Positions 27,976-36,831 of a stretch of DNA of 64,000 nucleotides are shown here, piece by piece (the first letter of the stretch is position 1; each line of letters starts with the position of its first letter). Position numbers and translations under genes: made by a program. This stretch comes from Bacteroidota bacterium (lineage in GTDB: Bacteria > Bacteroidota > Bacteroidia > Chitinophagales > Saprospiraceae), in the NCBI GenBank assembly GCA_029567325.1, contig JAKQLF010000396.1, positions 27,488 to 91,487 on the forward strand, read 5' to 3'. The notes below the pieces were generated by a model. It did no database searches. It worked only from the letters and a program-made list of their open reading frames with translations, and was not told the origin of the DNA.

Positions 27976-29964
27976 ATGTTGAGACAGCTATTTTGTATCT
28001 ATTTAATTTGTTTCTATTTTCATTCGTATTGTCAAAAATCTTTTGAATGTACTGGGCAACCTTTTGCTTTCCGTTTAGATACTTTTTATTCATTGCAAAT
28101 GAATATAGAACAAAAGGAATCAATCATTTGCAAACAAGAGCAAGTAACATTTGAAAAGACCAATGCTCTTGCATACCGCCCTACTGATAATCTAATTTAT
28201 TTTATAGAAAACAGCAAATTCAACCCTGCAGGTCCCCTAATTAAAAACCTTTATCGCTTAGATGCTCGAGGAAATAAAGAATTTATCACTGAGATTTTTG
28301 ATAACTTTCAGATTAAATATACTGGTGCTGCCATTTCTCCAGATGGAAGATTTTTTTACGCCGTTGGACACAGCATGATAACCAATCGAACCGACTCGAT
28401 TTCTTTTCTTCAGATAGATTTAGAATCAAGCAGTTTTAATGCTTCTAATATTACTTTATTTCCTAAATCTGGTAAATACCTCGGTTTGGAGTCGCTTGTT
28501 TGCCATCCAATCACTGGGCAGATTATCGCTTTTGATGATTATTCAAATCGGCTGGTTACCATTGATGTAGAGAAACAGTTGGTGATTAATGATTTGTATC
28601 CTGTTCAGTCGCAAATTGATTTTATTTCAGGATTATTTTTTGATGCCTTTGGTGAATTATTTGGGATTGGTAGAGCTCCACAGCCTCCAGATTCTGGAGC
28701 TCCAACTCCATCAAAGTATTATAAATTTGACTCACTAAGAGGAATCGGTGTAGAATTTGGTCCTTCCATCCATATAGATGATGTTTGTTCTTGCCCCAAT
28801 ATCGTTGCCTTCGAACAAAGCATTGCTCCTTCCATAACATATCCTTGTACAGAAGCGACCATCACTTATCGATTGGGCAATATGTCGGGTAAAATCCAAG
28901 AAAACGTAACACTTAAACAAACTTTTCCTGCACAATCAATCATTCTTGATTTTGTACATAATCCTTTTGGAGGTGATCCCGGTTCTTCTATTGGTACTAA
29001 TCAACTCAACATCTCAGGTCTTACCATCCCTTTAGGCGGAGACAGCATTGTTGTAAAGATTTCCTTGGGAGAACTTCCTCTTGGAAACCATAATTTTCAG
29101 GCAGAATTGCAGGGTATTGAGCAACCTTATAGATCTGGCTCCATCGTTCTTTCTGATGATTCACGCACTTGTGAGTTAATGGATCCTACGGTCTTAAACA
29201 TTGTTCCCCTTTATGTTGATCTTGAAAATAATCAACATTTCTTTTGTAAAGATGGGTCTGTCCTTTTAGATGCCAATGTCTCCGATGCCATCACTTACGA
29301 GTGGAATGATGGGTCTACAAATTCTAGTTTAGAAGTTTTTTCATCAGGCCTATATTTTGTCACGGTTTCAACAGATTGTGAATTTTATAGAGATTCAATT
29401 TTTGTGACTGAAGCTGACATTGGTGTCACTCTTGGGCAGGACTTACAGATTGATTTGGGTGATAAAGTCGATCTTAAACCTGAGATTGTTTCAACAGGAG
29501 ATATTGCTAAAATTAAATGGTTTTTACTTCCTGATACTACGGCTTTTCAAGAATGTCTTTCTTGTATATTGTTGAGTATTGATCCTCTGGAAAATTCCTC
29601 TTACGCCTTACTTGTCATAGACCAGTTTGGGTGTATTTCTCTTGACACCATAAATATTCGTGTAAACAAAAACTATAAAATTCATTTCCCCAACATTTTT
29701 TCTCCAAATGGTGATGGTCTAAATGACGTTTTTTATCCTTCGTCCAAACACCCAGTTGATATCCTTTCTTTTCTTGTTTTTGATCGCTGGGGCAACCAAA
29801 TATTTATGCTTGAAAATGGAACGACCAATGACCCTACAATGGGATGGGATGGTAAAACTAACGGCCGTGACTTGCTTCCAGGAAGTTATATCTGGAAAAT
29901 GGTTTTATCTTTTAAAGACGGAACAAGCCAGTCTTTGGTTGGCGATGTTTTCTTGGTTAAATAA
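27976..29964 (+). CDS. Large secreted protein with gliding-motility (T9SS type B) C-terminal domain
   Basis: 662 residues with a signal peptide ending HSYCQ. The first 270 residues resemble a propeller-like repeat region (DNLIYFIENSKF, AAISPDGRFFYAVGHS). A beta-sandwich region follows, then an Ig/PKD-like segment (LLDANVSDAITYEWNDGSTNSSL). The last 90 residues carry the CHU C-terminal pattern: NIFSPNGDGLNDVFYPS, FDRWGNQIF and LPGSYIWKMVL. The protein is exported by the type IX system and probably surface-attached. Its ligand is unknown. Confidence 0.88.
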   Translation: MLRQLFCIYLICFYFHSYCQKSFECTGQPFAFRLDTFYSLQMNIEQKESIICKQEQVTFEKTNALAYRPTDNLIYFIENSKFNPAGPLIKNLYRLDARGNKEFITEIFDNFQIKYTGAAISPDGRFFYAVGHSMITNRTDSISFLQIDLESSSFNASNITLFPKSGKYLGLESLVCHPITGQIIAFDDYSNRLVTIDVEKQLVINDLYPVQSQIDFISGLFFDAFGELFGIGRAPQPPDSGAPTPSKYYKFDSLRGIGVEFGPSIHIDDVCSCPNIVAFEQSIAPSITYPCTEATITYRLGNMSGKIQENVTLKQTFPAQSIILDFVHNPFGGDPGSSIGTNQLNISGLTIPLGGDSIVVKISLGELPLGNHNFQAELQGIEQPYRSGSIVLSDDSRTCELMDPTVLNIVPLYVDLENNQHFFCKDGSVLLDANVSDAITYEWNDGSTNSSLEVFSSGLYFVTVSTDCEFYRDSIFVTEADIGVTLGQDLQIDLGDKVDLKPEIVSTGDIAKIKWFLLPDTTAFQECLSCILLSIDPLENSSYALLVIDQFGCISLDTINIRVNKNYKIHFPNIFSPNGDGLNDVFYPSSKHPVDILSFLVFDRWGNQIFMLENGTTNDPTMGWDGKTNGRDLLPGSYIWKMVLSFKDGTSQSLVGDVFLVK

Positions 29965-30070
29965 TGTATTTTGTTTTTTGAATGACCATCCAATTTATAT
30001 TTTTTTCCTAAAAGCTGCCTCTTTAGATTCCTTTTGATATCTTGTTTTTGAATATTCAAAACAAATAATC

Positions 30071-31198
30071 TTGGCGTTAAAACACTTTTATTTTTTGATT
30101 TTTGCTGTTACTTTTTACGCTTGTGGTTCTGTCAAAAACTTGACAATCGATCCTCAGGCCAACATGGAAACGAAAATTTTATTCCATAACCTCCAAACCA
30201 TTTCAAAAAACCATATTCTTTTTGGTCACCAACACGCAACAGAATACGGTCATGGTTGGTCTGGGGACTCAGATCGATCAGATGTGAAAAGTGTCGTTGG
30301 TAGTCATCCAGCAGTTATTGGCGTGGATTTCTCGGGATTTAGCGGACGATCACAAAGAAGCATTGATGCATTCAAAGAAAAGTTGCGTGAGAATATTCGA
30401 GCTACCTATGATCGCGGTGGAATCGTTACCATTGCCTGGCATTTCAACAATCCTGTGGGCGGCCGTGGATATCAATGGACTTTCACTGATTCCATCACCG
30501 TTGTTGATAAAATTATACCCGGGGGCTCACATCATGAAACGTATAAAAATATCTTGACCGACATTGGTCTTTGGCTGCAAACAGTAAAGGGCAGCGATGG
30601 CAAACACGTCCCAATGATTTTCAGACCTTTTCATGAGTTTGACGGTTCATGGTTTTGGTGGGGAAAGCCCCAGACTTCTAAAGATGATTTTATTGCCTTA
30701 TGGCGTTTTACGGTTTCTCACCTCCGCGACACCATGGGTATTCATCATCTTTTGTATGCTTATTCTCCAGATAATAAATTTTCTACAGAGGATCAATTTG
30801 CAGAAAGATATCCTGGCGATGAATGGGTTGATATGGTCGGTATGGATAATTATGGCGACATGGGTAGAAATCGATATGCAGTAGATACGGCCGCAGCAAA
30901 ACTAAAAATCGTGTCTGATTTTGCATTGAAGCGCAACAAATTAGCCGCATTTACTGAAACGGGTCTTGAATCTATACCAAACACCACTTGGTGGACAGAA
31001 ACACTCCTCAAAACCCTGCGTAAAGAAAAGATAAACTTGTGTTATGTGCTGGTCTGGCGCAATGACCAACGGAGTGAAACCCATTATTATGCTCCTTTCC
31101 CTGGCCAAGTGAGTGTCCCTGATTTTATCAAGTTTTATGAGGACGACTATACCCTCTTTGAAAAAGATCTAAATCAAATTTATTTCAAAAAAATGTAG
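30071..31198 (+). CDS. GH26-family endo-beta-mannanase-like lipoprotein
   Basis: 375 residues from a TTG start; the signal segment LKHFYFLIFAVTFYAC with its lipobox supports this start, since the next Met would remove it. Catalytic motifs of GH26 are present: the acid/base Glu in IFRPFHEFDGSWFWWG (about residue 189) and the nucleophile Glu in AFTETGLE (about 296). The region WVDMVGMDNYGD is also typical. The enzyme probably cleaves beta-mannan or a related glucan at the cell surface. It stands 107 bases after the T9SS protein. Confidence 0.9.
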   Translation: MALKHFYFLIFAVTFYACGSVKNLTIDPQANMETKILFHNLQTISKNHILFGHQHATEYGHGWSGDSDRSDVKSVVGSHPAVIGVDFSGFSGRSQRSIDAFKEKLRENIRATYDRGGIVTIAWHFNNPVGGRGYQWTFTDSITVVDKIIPGGSHHETYKNILTDIGLWLQTVKGSDGKHVPMIFRPFHEFDGSWFWWGKPQTSKDDFIALWRFTVSHLRDTMGIHHLLYAYSPDNKFSTEDQFAERYPGDEWVDMVGMDNYGDMGRNRYAVDTAAAKLKIVSDFALKRNKLAAFTETGLESIPNTTWWTETLLKTLRKEKINLCYVLVWRNDQRSETHYYAPFPGQVSVPDFIKFYEDDYTLFEKDLNQIYFKKM

Positions 31199-31213
31199 TC
31201 ACTCCATAAAATG

Positions 31214-31247
31214 AAAAAGCCTCAACAATTACTTGCTAAGGCTTTTC
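31214..31247. terminator. Bidirectional terminator between the GH26 gene and ahcY
   Basis: Arms AAAAGCCT (31215-31222) and AGGCTTTT (31239-31246) flank a 16-base loop between convergent genes. The A-rich and T-rich edges allow termination on both strands. Confidence 0.7.
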
Positions 31248-31272
31248 TCAATTCTTTTATACAATCTTTCGA

Positions 31273-32577
31273 TTAATATCTGTAGTATTCTGGCTTGTAT
31301 GGTCCAGCAACTTCTACTCCGATGTAGTCTGCTTGATCTTTAGAAAGCTCTTCCAATTCCACACCAATTTTAGCTAAGTGTAATTGGGCAACTTTTTCGT
31401 CTAGGTGTTTAGGGAGTGTATAAACCTGGTTCTCGTATTTATCACCATTCATCCACAATTCTAGTTGAGCCAATACCTGATTGGTAAAACTATTTGACAT
31501 CACAAATGATGGGTGACCTGTTGCACAACCCAAGTTTACCAATCTACCTTCTGCAAGCACTAAGATGTCTTTACCGTCAATGGTATATTTATCAACCTGT
31601 GGCTTTATTTCTATTTTAGTTGAACCATAATTTTTATTCAACCACGCCATATCGATTTCATTGTCAAAGTGGCCAATGTTACAAACGATGGCTTTATCTT
31701 TCATTCCTTTGAAATGCTCTGGTTTTACTATGTCCTTGTTACCTGTAGCAGTCACGATGATATTAGCCTCACCAACTGCATTGATCAATTTTTTAACTTC
31801 GAATCCGTCCATTGCCGCTTGTAGTGCACAAATTGGATCTATTTCTGTAACAATTACTCGGCATCCTGCTCCTTTTAATGATGCAGCACTACCCTTTCCT
31901 ACGTCACCATAACCGCAAACAACGGCTACTTTTCCAGCCATCATCACGTCTGTAGCTCTTCTGATTGCATCAACACAAGATTCTTTACAGCCGTATTTGT
32001 TGTCAAATTTTGACTTTGTTACAGAGTCATTGACATTTATTGCTGGCATGGGTAATGTTCCTGCTTTCATTCTTTCGTACAATCTGTGTACTCCAGTTGT
32101 AGTTTCCTCAGACAAACCTTTGATGTTTGGAATCAATTCTGGAAATCTATCAAAAACCATATTGGTAAGGTCGCCTCCATCATCCAAGATCATATTGAGT
32201 GGTTCTCCACTTTCAAAAGCAGTGATCGTTTGCTCAATACACCAATCAAATTCTTCTTCGTTCATCCCTTTCCAGGCATAAACTGGAATTCCTGCAGCAG
32301 CAATAGCTGCGGCAGCGTGATCTTGAGTCGAAAATATATTACAAGAAGACCAAGTAACGTCTGCTCCAAGCTCCACCAATGTTTCAATAAGTACTGCTGT
32401 TTGGATGGTCATGTGCAAACAACCCGCAATTCTTGCGCCTTGCAATGGTTTTGATTGGCCATATTCAGCTCTCAATGCCATCAATCCTGGCATTTCCGCT
32501 TCTGCCAATTCTATTTCCTTTCTTCCCCAATCTGCTAGATTGATGTCTTTGACTTTGTATTTAGCCTGTGTAATCAT
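31273..32577 (-). CDS. ahcY: Adenosylhomocysteinase (S-adenosylhomocysteine hydrolase)
   Basis: 434 residues, the usual length. Conserved segments are [49 protein letters not shown], the NAD-binding [13 protein letters not shown], and the C-terminal [20 protein letters not shown]. The enzyme splits S-adenosylhomocysteine into adenosine and homocysteine, relieving methyltransferase inhibition. metF, which makes the methyl donor for homocysteine remethylation, is encoded just upstream on the same strand. A promoter-like TAATTTTG lies at 32601-32608. Confidence 0.97.
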   Translation of the reverse strand: MITQAKYKVKDINLADWGRKEIELAEAEMPGLMALRAEYGQSKPLQGARIAGCLHMTIQTAVLIETLVELGADVTWSSCNIFSTQDHAAAAIAAAGIPVYAWKGMNEEEFDWCIEQTITAFESGEPLNMILDDGGDLTNMVFDRFPELIPNIKGLSEETTTGVHRLYERMKAGTLPMPAINVNDSVTKSKFDNKYGCKESCVDAIRRATDVMMAGKVAVVCGYGDVGKGSAASLKGAGCRVIVTEIDPICALQAAMDGFEVKKLINAVGEANIIVTATGNKDIVKPEHFKGMKDKAIVCNIGHFDNEIDMAWLNKNYGSTKIEIKPQVDKYTIDGKDILVLAEGRLVNLGCATGHPSFVMSNSFTNQVLAQLELWMNGDKYENQVYTLPKHLDEKVAQLHLAKIGVELEELSKDQADYIGVEVAGPYKPEYYRY

Positions 32578-32600
32578 GAATAAAAATTTTATTAGAGTCG

Positions 32601-32635
32601 CAAAATTAATTTATTCCTATAAGATTAATAGCAAC
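32601..32635 (-). promoter_or_regulatory. Promoter candidate for ahcY
   Basis: On the minus strand, GTTG and TAATTTTG are separated by 23 bases, close to the Bacteroidota TTTG/TAnnTTTG pattern. The -7 box is 24 bases before the start codon. Confidence 0.45.
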
Positions 32636-32660
32636 CCTTTGTTGTTTAATAGTAATTTTA

Positions 32661-33611
32661 TCAAAGTGATGACGCAATTTTGATCGTTGTTTCTGCATCA
32701 CCCATGGTATAATAGTGTAAACATGGCACTCCTTTTGCCTTCAATTCTTTGGACTGTTGTATGCACCACTCAATTCCAAGTTGTTTGATGTTTTTATCGT
32801 CAGCCTTTGCAACCTCTTTAACCAATGCTTCAGGAAAATTGATGAAAAATTTGCGTGGAATAGAATTGAGTTGGTATTTCCTTGTCAAGGGTTTTAAACC
32901 TGGCACAATGGGGACCATAATTCCTGCTGCCCTGCACTTGTCTACAAATTCGAAAAACTTTTCATTATCAAAAAACATCTGCGTTACAATATAACTTGCT
33001 CCTGCCTTCACCTTTTCAATCAAGTATTGTATGTCTTGATCCAAATTTGGCGCTTCAAAATGCTTTTCCGGGTAACCTGCAACTCCAATACAAAAGTCCG
33101 TCTTTGAACCTTTATCTATGTTGGTGTCAAGATATATCCCTTGGTTCATCTCTTGCATTTGTTTTACAAGATCTACAGCAAACTTATGTCCGTTTGGTTC
33201 CGGAATAAATTTGTCTTCAAATTGCCTGGCATCGCCTCTCAAAGCAAGCACATTGTTGATTCCCAAAAACTGTAAATCTATCAGTGCATTTTCTGTTTCT
33301 TCCTTAGAAAAACCTCCACAAATCAAGTGTGGTACTGCATCCACTCCATACCTATGCATGATTGAAGCGCAAATCCCTACCGTTCCTGGTCTTTTTCTGA
33401 TGGCGGTTTTTTCGTAATAACCCGTCTCTTGCATCTTGTAAACAAACTCTTCCCGATGATATGTTACATCCACAAAAGGTGGCTTAAATTCCATCAAAGG
33501 ATCCAGTATATCAAAAATATCCTGCATGCTACCTCCTTTCAATGGTGGAAGTACTTCAAAAGATATCAATGTCTGGCCCTGTGATCGTTCAAAATAGTCG
33601 GTAACCTTCAT
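32661..33611 (-). CDS. metF: 5,10-methylenetetrahydrofolate reductase
   Basis: 316 residues from the ATG at 33611; a TTG at 33644 would add 11 residues. Motifs typical of MetF include LISFEVLPPLKGG, VDVTYHREEFVY, NNVLALRGDA, FCIGVAGYPEKH, ASYIVTQMFFDNEKFFEF and VPIVPGLKPL. It is an FAD-dependent enzyme that makes 5-methyl-THF for methionine synthesis. It is placed upstream of ahcY on the same strand, consistent with the methionine cycle. A TATCTTTG -7 box lies at 33642-33649 on this strand. Confidence 0.96.
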   Translation of the reverse strand: MKVTDYFERSQGQTLISFEVLPPLKGGSMQDIFDILDPLMEFKPPFVDVTYHREEFVYKMQETGYYEKTAIRKRPGTVGICASIMHRYGVDAVPHLICGGFSKEETENALIDLQFLGINNVLALRGDARQFEDKFIPEPNGHKFAVDLVKQMQEMNQGIYLDTNIDKGSKTDFCIGVAGYPEKHFEAPNLDQDIQYLIEKVKAGASYIVTQMFFDNEKFFEFVDKCRAAGIMVPIVPGLKPLTRKYQLNSIPRKFFINFPEALVKEVAKADDKNIKQLGIEWCIQQSKELKAKGVPCLHYYTMGDAETTIKIASSL

Positions 33612-33698
33612 AAATCCCTCTAGATTTTTGTAATTGGAGCGCAAAGATACAATAGTTGCGTTTAGTTTTTGATATCTATTGGCATATAAAAGCTGATA

Positions 33699-34691
33699 TT
33701 ACAGTAGGTTTTCAATGATTCTATGCTGAAAATCAAAGCTTTCTTTGATATTGAGTCCCAAAGCTTGACTTACCCGATCCCATTTCTCTTTTTCATTCGT
33801 TGTCAAAATACCTAGGTGATACGCGGCATCATCGACTGCTTTTTTAGGAATAAGGCCTATGAGTTCTGAAGACGTTACAGTAACTCCAAACTTTTTTGCT
33901 TCTTCTTTGCAGGCATTAAAAACAGTTGAAATGGTATTTTGATTGATGTCAGTAATGTTTGTAGAAACTTGGCAACATTGAAACTCTTCGACGTACCACC
34001 CAATTGCTTTGACTCCCTTGAGATAGCCAGCATGATGAATTGCCTGTCCATTTTGTATTTCCTTATACCCACTTTCTCTGATCTTGGCTGCGATGGTTTT
34101 TGCAACCATGAGCTCTTTGGTCTCTAAGTTCACATTGAATGCAAGAAGAAATTTCCGCACACCCAAGACAGTTGCTCCTGCTGCAGCATTAAATGAAATT
34201 CCATTGTCTGCCTGCCAGTCCTTTTGTTTCATTTTATCTGCCAGTCCTTCATATTCCCCCCTTCTTATCTCGGCTAGATTTTTTCTTTGACTTGACTTAG
34301 CACTTGATTCATAATAATAAATTGGGATGTTTAGCTCCTTTCCCATTCTTGTACCCAATTGTTCTGCATAAACAAGTAGTTCATCAATACCAATACCAGA
34401 TATAGGAATCAGAGGACACACGTCCAGCGCACCAATCCTTGGATGATTGCCCTGGTGTCGACGCATATCTATTTTTGAAACAGCATATTTAGTTGCTTGA
34501 AACAATCCTTCACAAACCAGGTGAGGGTGACCAGCAACTGTAAAAACGGTCCTATTTGCATCTACTCCAATATCGGTATGTAATAGTTTTAGCCCATCAA
34601 TGGAATTGAAGACTTTAATGATGCCTTCCACAACTTTTGTGTCCCTTGCAACACTAAAATTTGGTACACTTTCTATGATGACATTTTCCAC
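33699..34691 (-). CDS. Glutamate formimidoyltransferase
   Basis: 330 residues from a GTG start. It covers the formiminotransferase N- and C-terminal subdomains (IIESVPNFS, VFTVAGHPHLV, NHPRIGALDVCPLIPI, and GVRKFLLAFNVNL). No cyclodeaminase domain is attached, so it is the stand-alone form. It transfers the formimino group of N-formimino-glutamate to tetrahydrofolate in histidine breakdown. No hut genes are adjacent, but the neighbouring metF links it to folate metabolism. A TAATTTTG -7 box lies at 34741-34748 on this strand. Confidence 0.92.
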   Translation of the reverse strand: MENVIIESVPNFSVARDTKVVEGIIKVFNSIDGLKLLHTDIGVDANRTVFTVAGHPHLVCEGLFQATKYAVSKIDMRRHQGNHPRIGALDVCPLIPISGIGIDELLVYAEQLGTRMGKELNIPIYYYESSAKSSQRKNLAEIRRGEYEGLADKMKQKDWQADNGISFNAAAGATVLGVRKFLLAFNVNLETKELMVAKTIAAKIRESGYKEIQNGQAIHHAGYLKGVKAIGWYVEEFQCCQVSTNITDINQNTISTVFNACKEEAKKFGVTVTSSELIGLIPKKAVDDAAYHLGILTTNEKEKWDRVSQALGLNIKESFDFQHRIIENLL

Positions 34692-34755
34692 CCTAAAATT
34701 TGATTTGGTGTTTTCACTAATTTACATTTATTTTGCACCACAAAATTAAGAGAAT

Positions 34756-34890
34756 ATGAGTGGTAATAGTCATAATTTCGGACCAAAAGGCATCATTTTT
34801 GGTAAGATCATTTTAGGAATATTTATTTTCCTCATTCTGATCATATACATATATCACCACAGCCACAATGGATTAACTTTTCCTCAGTAG
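34756..34890 (+). CDS. 44-residue single-helix membrane micro-protein
   Basis: ATG to TAG gives 44 residues. The layout is a short polar start (MSGNSHNFGPKG), one membrane helix (IIFGKIILGIFIFLILIIYI) and a His-rich tail (YHHSHNG). It is divergent from the formimidoyltransferase gene and convergent with the outer membrane protein gene. No family is recognised. The strong hydrophobic helix with basic and polar flanks favours a real gene over chance, but evidence is limited to this. Confidence 0.5.
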   Translation: MSGNSHNFGPKGIIFGKIILGIFIFLILIIYIYHHSHNGLTFPQ

Positions 34891-34905
34891 TTCCATTTTG
34901 AAATT

Positions 34906-35481
34906 CTAAAATCTAAGTTTTAGTCCAAGGCTATAAAATTTATTTTTAGACTTTATCAAGCTTGTTACTCCATTTTGATCTGAAAAAATCAGTTCTTGGG
35001 GTAAAAAGCCAGTATTGTATGCCGCCTCAATTCCCAACATTTTTATTGGAAATACTTCTGCTTTTAGTACTCCCGATAGGTCATATTTCCTGTAATAGAA
35101 TTGTTCTAAGCTACTTTGGTTTATAAATATGGAGGGCATAAGGCCAATACCGACATTCACCAATTGAGAGGGTTTAAACTTGAGTACTGCGGGCAAGGCC
35201 AAGATTGAGCCGTTAATAAAATCTGTATTACTTTGTTGGAGTTCATCCACCTTGATTTTATAATAGTTTGCTCCTATTTCTAAGCCAAGCGCTTTAATCA
35301 GATTTACTTCCATTCCTCCTCCAATAAAGTAACTTGTCTTTTCGTCCACAGTAACGAATTGTTCTAATAGGGTCTTTTGGTCAAATTGAAATAAAACAGT
35401 TCCCGCTCGTATAAAAGCTTGTGAGGAAACATTGGAATAGATCAAAGCAGCAAAAATGGATAAGATGATTTTCTGTTTCAT
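34906..35481 (-). CDS. Outer-membrane beta-barrel protein, putative
   Basis: 191 residues from the ATG at 35481 (a TTG at 35496 adds five). A signal peptide (ILSIFAALIYSNVSSQ) precedes alternating amphipathic strands such as EVNLIKALGLEIGANYYKI and VLKAEVFPIKMLGIEAAY. The sequence ends FYSLGLKLRF, with a terminal Phe as is usual for barrel insertion. The size suggests a small eight-stranded barrel of the OprB/OmpA-like porin class found in Bacteroidota. The function is unknown. Confidence 0.65.
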   Translation of the reverse strand: MKQKIILSIFAALIYSNVSSQAFIRAGTVLFQFDQKTLLEQFVTVDEKTSYFIGGGMEVNLIKALGLEIGANYYKIKVDELQQSNTDFINGSILALPAVLKFKPSQLVNVGIGLMPSIFINQSSLEQFYYRKYDLSGVLKAEVFPIKMLGIEAAYNTGFLPQELIFSDQNGVTSLIKSKNKFYSLGLKLRF

Positions 35482-35525
35482 TTTGCTAAAACGCAAATAT
35501 TTTACATTCTATATATTTTACACCA

Positions 35526-36578
35526 TTAAAATAAAGACATTTGAAAAACTTTTGGCGCTTTATAAAGTGATAGATTATACTCAAAGGGCGGATCATTCAA
35601 TAAATATAGGCGTTTTGCGAGCGCAAATTGCTGACCAATGATGTCCGCAATAATGCCCTCTCCCTTCATCCTTTTGCCAAAATCGCTATCATTGAGTTTG
35701 CCTCCGTGTAAGTTTTTGATCTTGTTAAGCACTTTCTCGGTTCTATCACTGTGTGTCTTTTTGAGCCAGTCTTGGAATATTGGTGCTACATCACCGTTGA
35801 GTCGCACAACAATGTGACTCAATCTTTTTACACCTGTTGCTGCTACTTTTTTTGCAAGGTTGAGAATACCGCTATCGTTAAGACCAGGAATAATAGGCGC
35901 TGCCAAGACTGTAACAGGAATACCTGCCTGATGTAAGGTTGCAATCAATTGTAATCTTTTTTGGGTAGTACTTGCCCGTGGCTCTAACTGTCTTCTCAGA
36001 TGATCATCTACCGTATTGATACTCACTGCCACACTGACTAGACCCAATTTATTGAGTTGTGAAATGATATCCATATCTCGTAAAATCAGGCTGTTTTTGG
36101 TAACAATGCCAACTGGATGTCTGTGTTTTAAAAAGACCTTGAGTAATTCCCTGGTTATTTCTGTTTCTTTTTCTATTGGCTGATAGCAATCTGTATTTCC
36201 TGACATCATGATGGGTGCAACTTTCCATGATTTTGATGACAACAAATTGTCTAGTAATTCCGGTGCGTTTCTTTTGACCAAAATTTTTGATTCAAAATCA
36301 AGACCCGCGCTATAGCCCCAGTAGGTATGCGTATTTCTTGCATAACAATAAACACAGCCATGCTCACATCCTTGATATGGATTTAATGAATAACTATGAT
36401 GTACGTCTGGGCTTTCCACTTTATTTACGATTGTTTTTGGAAATACATCCTGAAAAGATGTTTCGACTACTTCCAATTCTTCGTCGTATTCGTCTTGAAA
36501 TACATTGTATTTCTGAAAGGGAATGGGTGTATTTATTTGAGCACCTCTTCCTTTTTGCAAAACAGGCAATTCTCTCAT
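35526..36578 (-). CDS. Radical SAM protein, PA0069/SPL-like family
   Basis: 350 residues. The cluster-binding motif GCEHGCVYCYARNTH (about residues 72-86) has the CxxxCxxC spacing. Other family segments are PIMMSGNTDCYQPIEKETEITR, GIVTKNSLILRD and VSINTVDDHLRRQLEPRA. The family is related to spore photoproduct lyase-type repair enzymes; its substrate is not established. Its promoter carries a near-perfect palindrome (36586-36606), implying tight repression. It is encoded convergently with the small membrane and barrel genes. Confidence 0.85.
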   Translation of the reverse strand: MRELPVLQKGRGAQINTPIPFQKYNVFQDEYDEELEVVETSFQDVFPKTIVNKVESPDVHHSYSLNPYQGCEHGCVYCYARNTHTYWGYSAGLDFESKILVKRNAPELLDNLLSSKSWKVAPIMMSGNTDCYQPIEKETEITRELLKVFLKHRHPVGIVTKNSLILRDMDIISQLNKLGLVSVAVSINTVDDHLRRQLEPRASTTQKRLQLIATLHQAGIPVTVLAAPIIPGLNDSGILNLAKKVAATGVKRLSHIVVRLNGDVAPIFQDWLKKTHSDRTEKVLNKIKNLHGGKLNDSDFGKRMKGEGIIADIIGQQFALAKRLYLLNDPPFEYNLSLYKAPKVFQMSLF

Positions 36579-36585
36579 ATTCAGC

Positions 36586-36606
36586 TTTGTCTAATTATTA
36601 GACAAA
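36586..36606. promoter_or_regulatory. Palindromic operator overlapping the radical SAM gene promoter
   Basis: Arms TTTGTCTAAT and ATTAGACAAA are perfect inverted repeats around one central base. The right arm overlaps the -7 box TATATTTG at 36603-36610 (minus strand). Further TGTC half-sites lie at 36611-36614, 36620-36623 and 36627-36630. This arrangement fits a repressor operator. Confidence 0.7.
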
Positions 36607-36634
36607 TATATGTCTATTTTGTCGTCTTGTCAAG
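36603..36634 (-). promoter_or_regulatory. Promoter of the radical SAM gene
   Basis: On the minus strand, CTTG is followed after 20 bases by TATATTTG, close to the Bacteroidota TTTG/TAnnTTTG consensus. The start codon is 25 bases downstream of the -7 box. Confidence 0.6.
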
Positions 36635-36831
36635 TTTTTTTGTAGATATGCGCTTTATAATCAGTTCTTTACTTCGATTATTTTATGTCCCAGCTACTTT
36701 GTCTGACCGACTGTTCCTGTTTTTAATGTTTATGAAATGCTTTTCAAATTCCTTTCTTGATAAAACATTAAGCACATTTGATCATTACTATATTACATTT
36801 GCAACTTTTTGAAAAAACATCGGCAGTTAAA

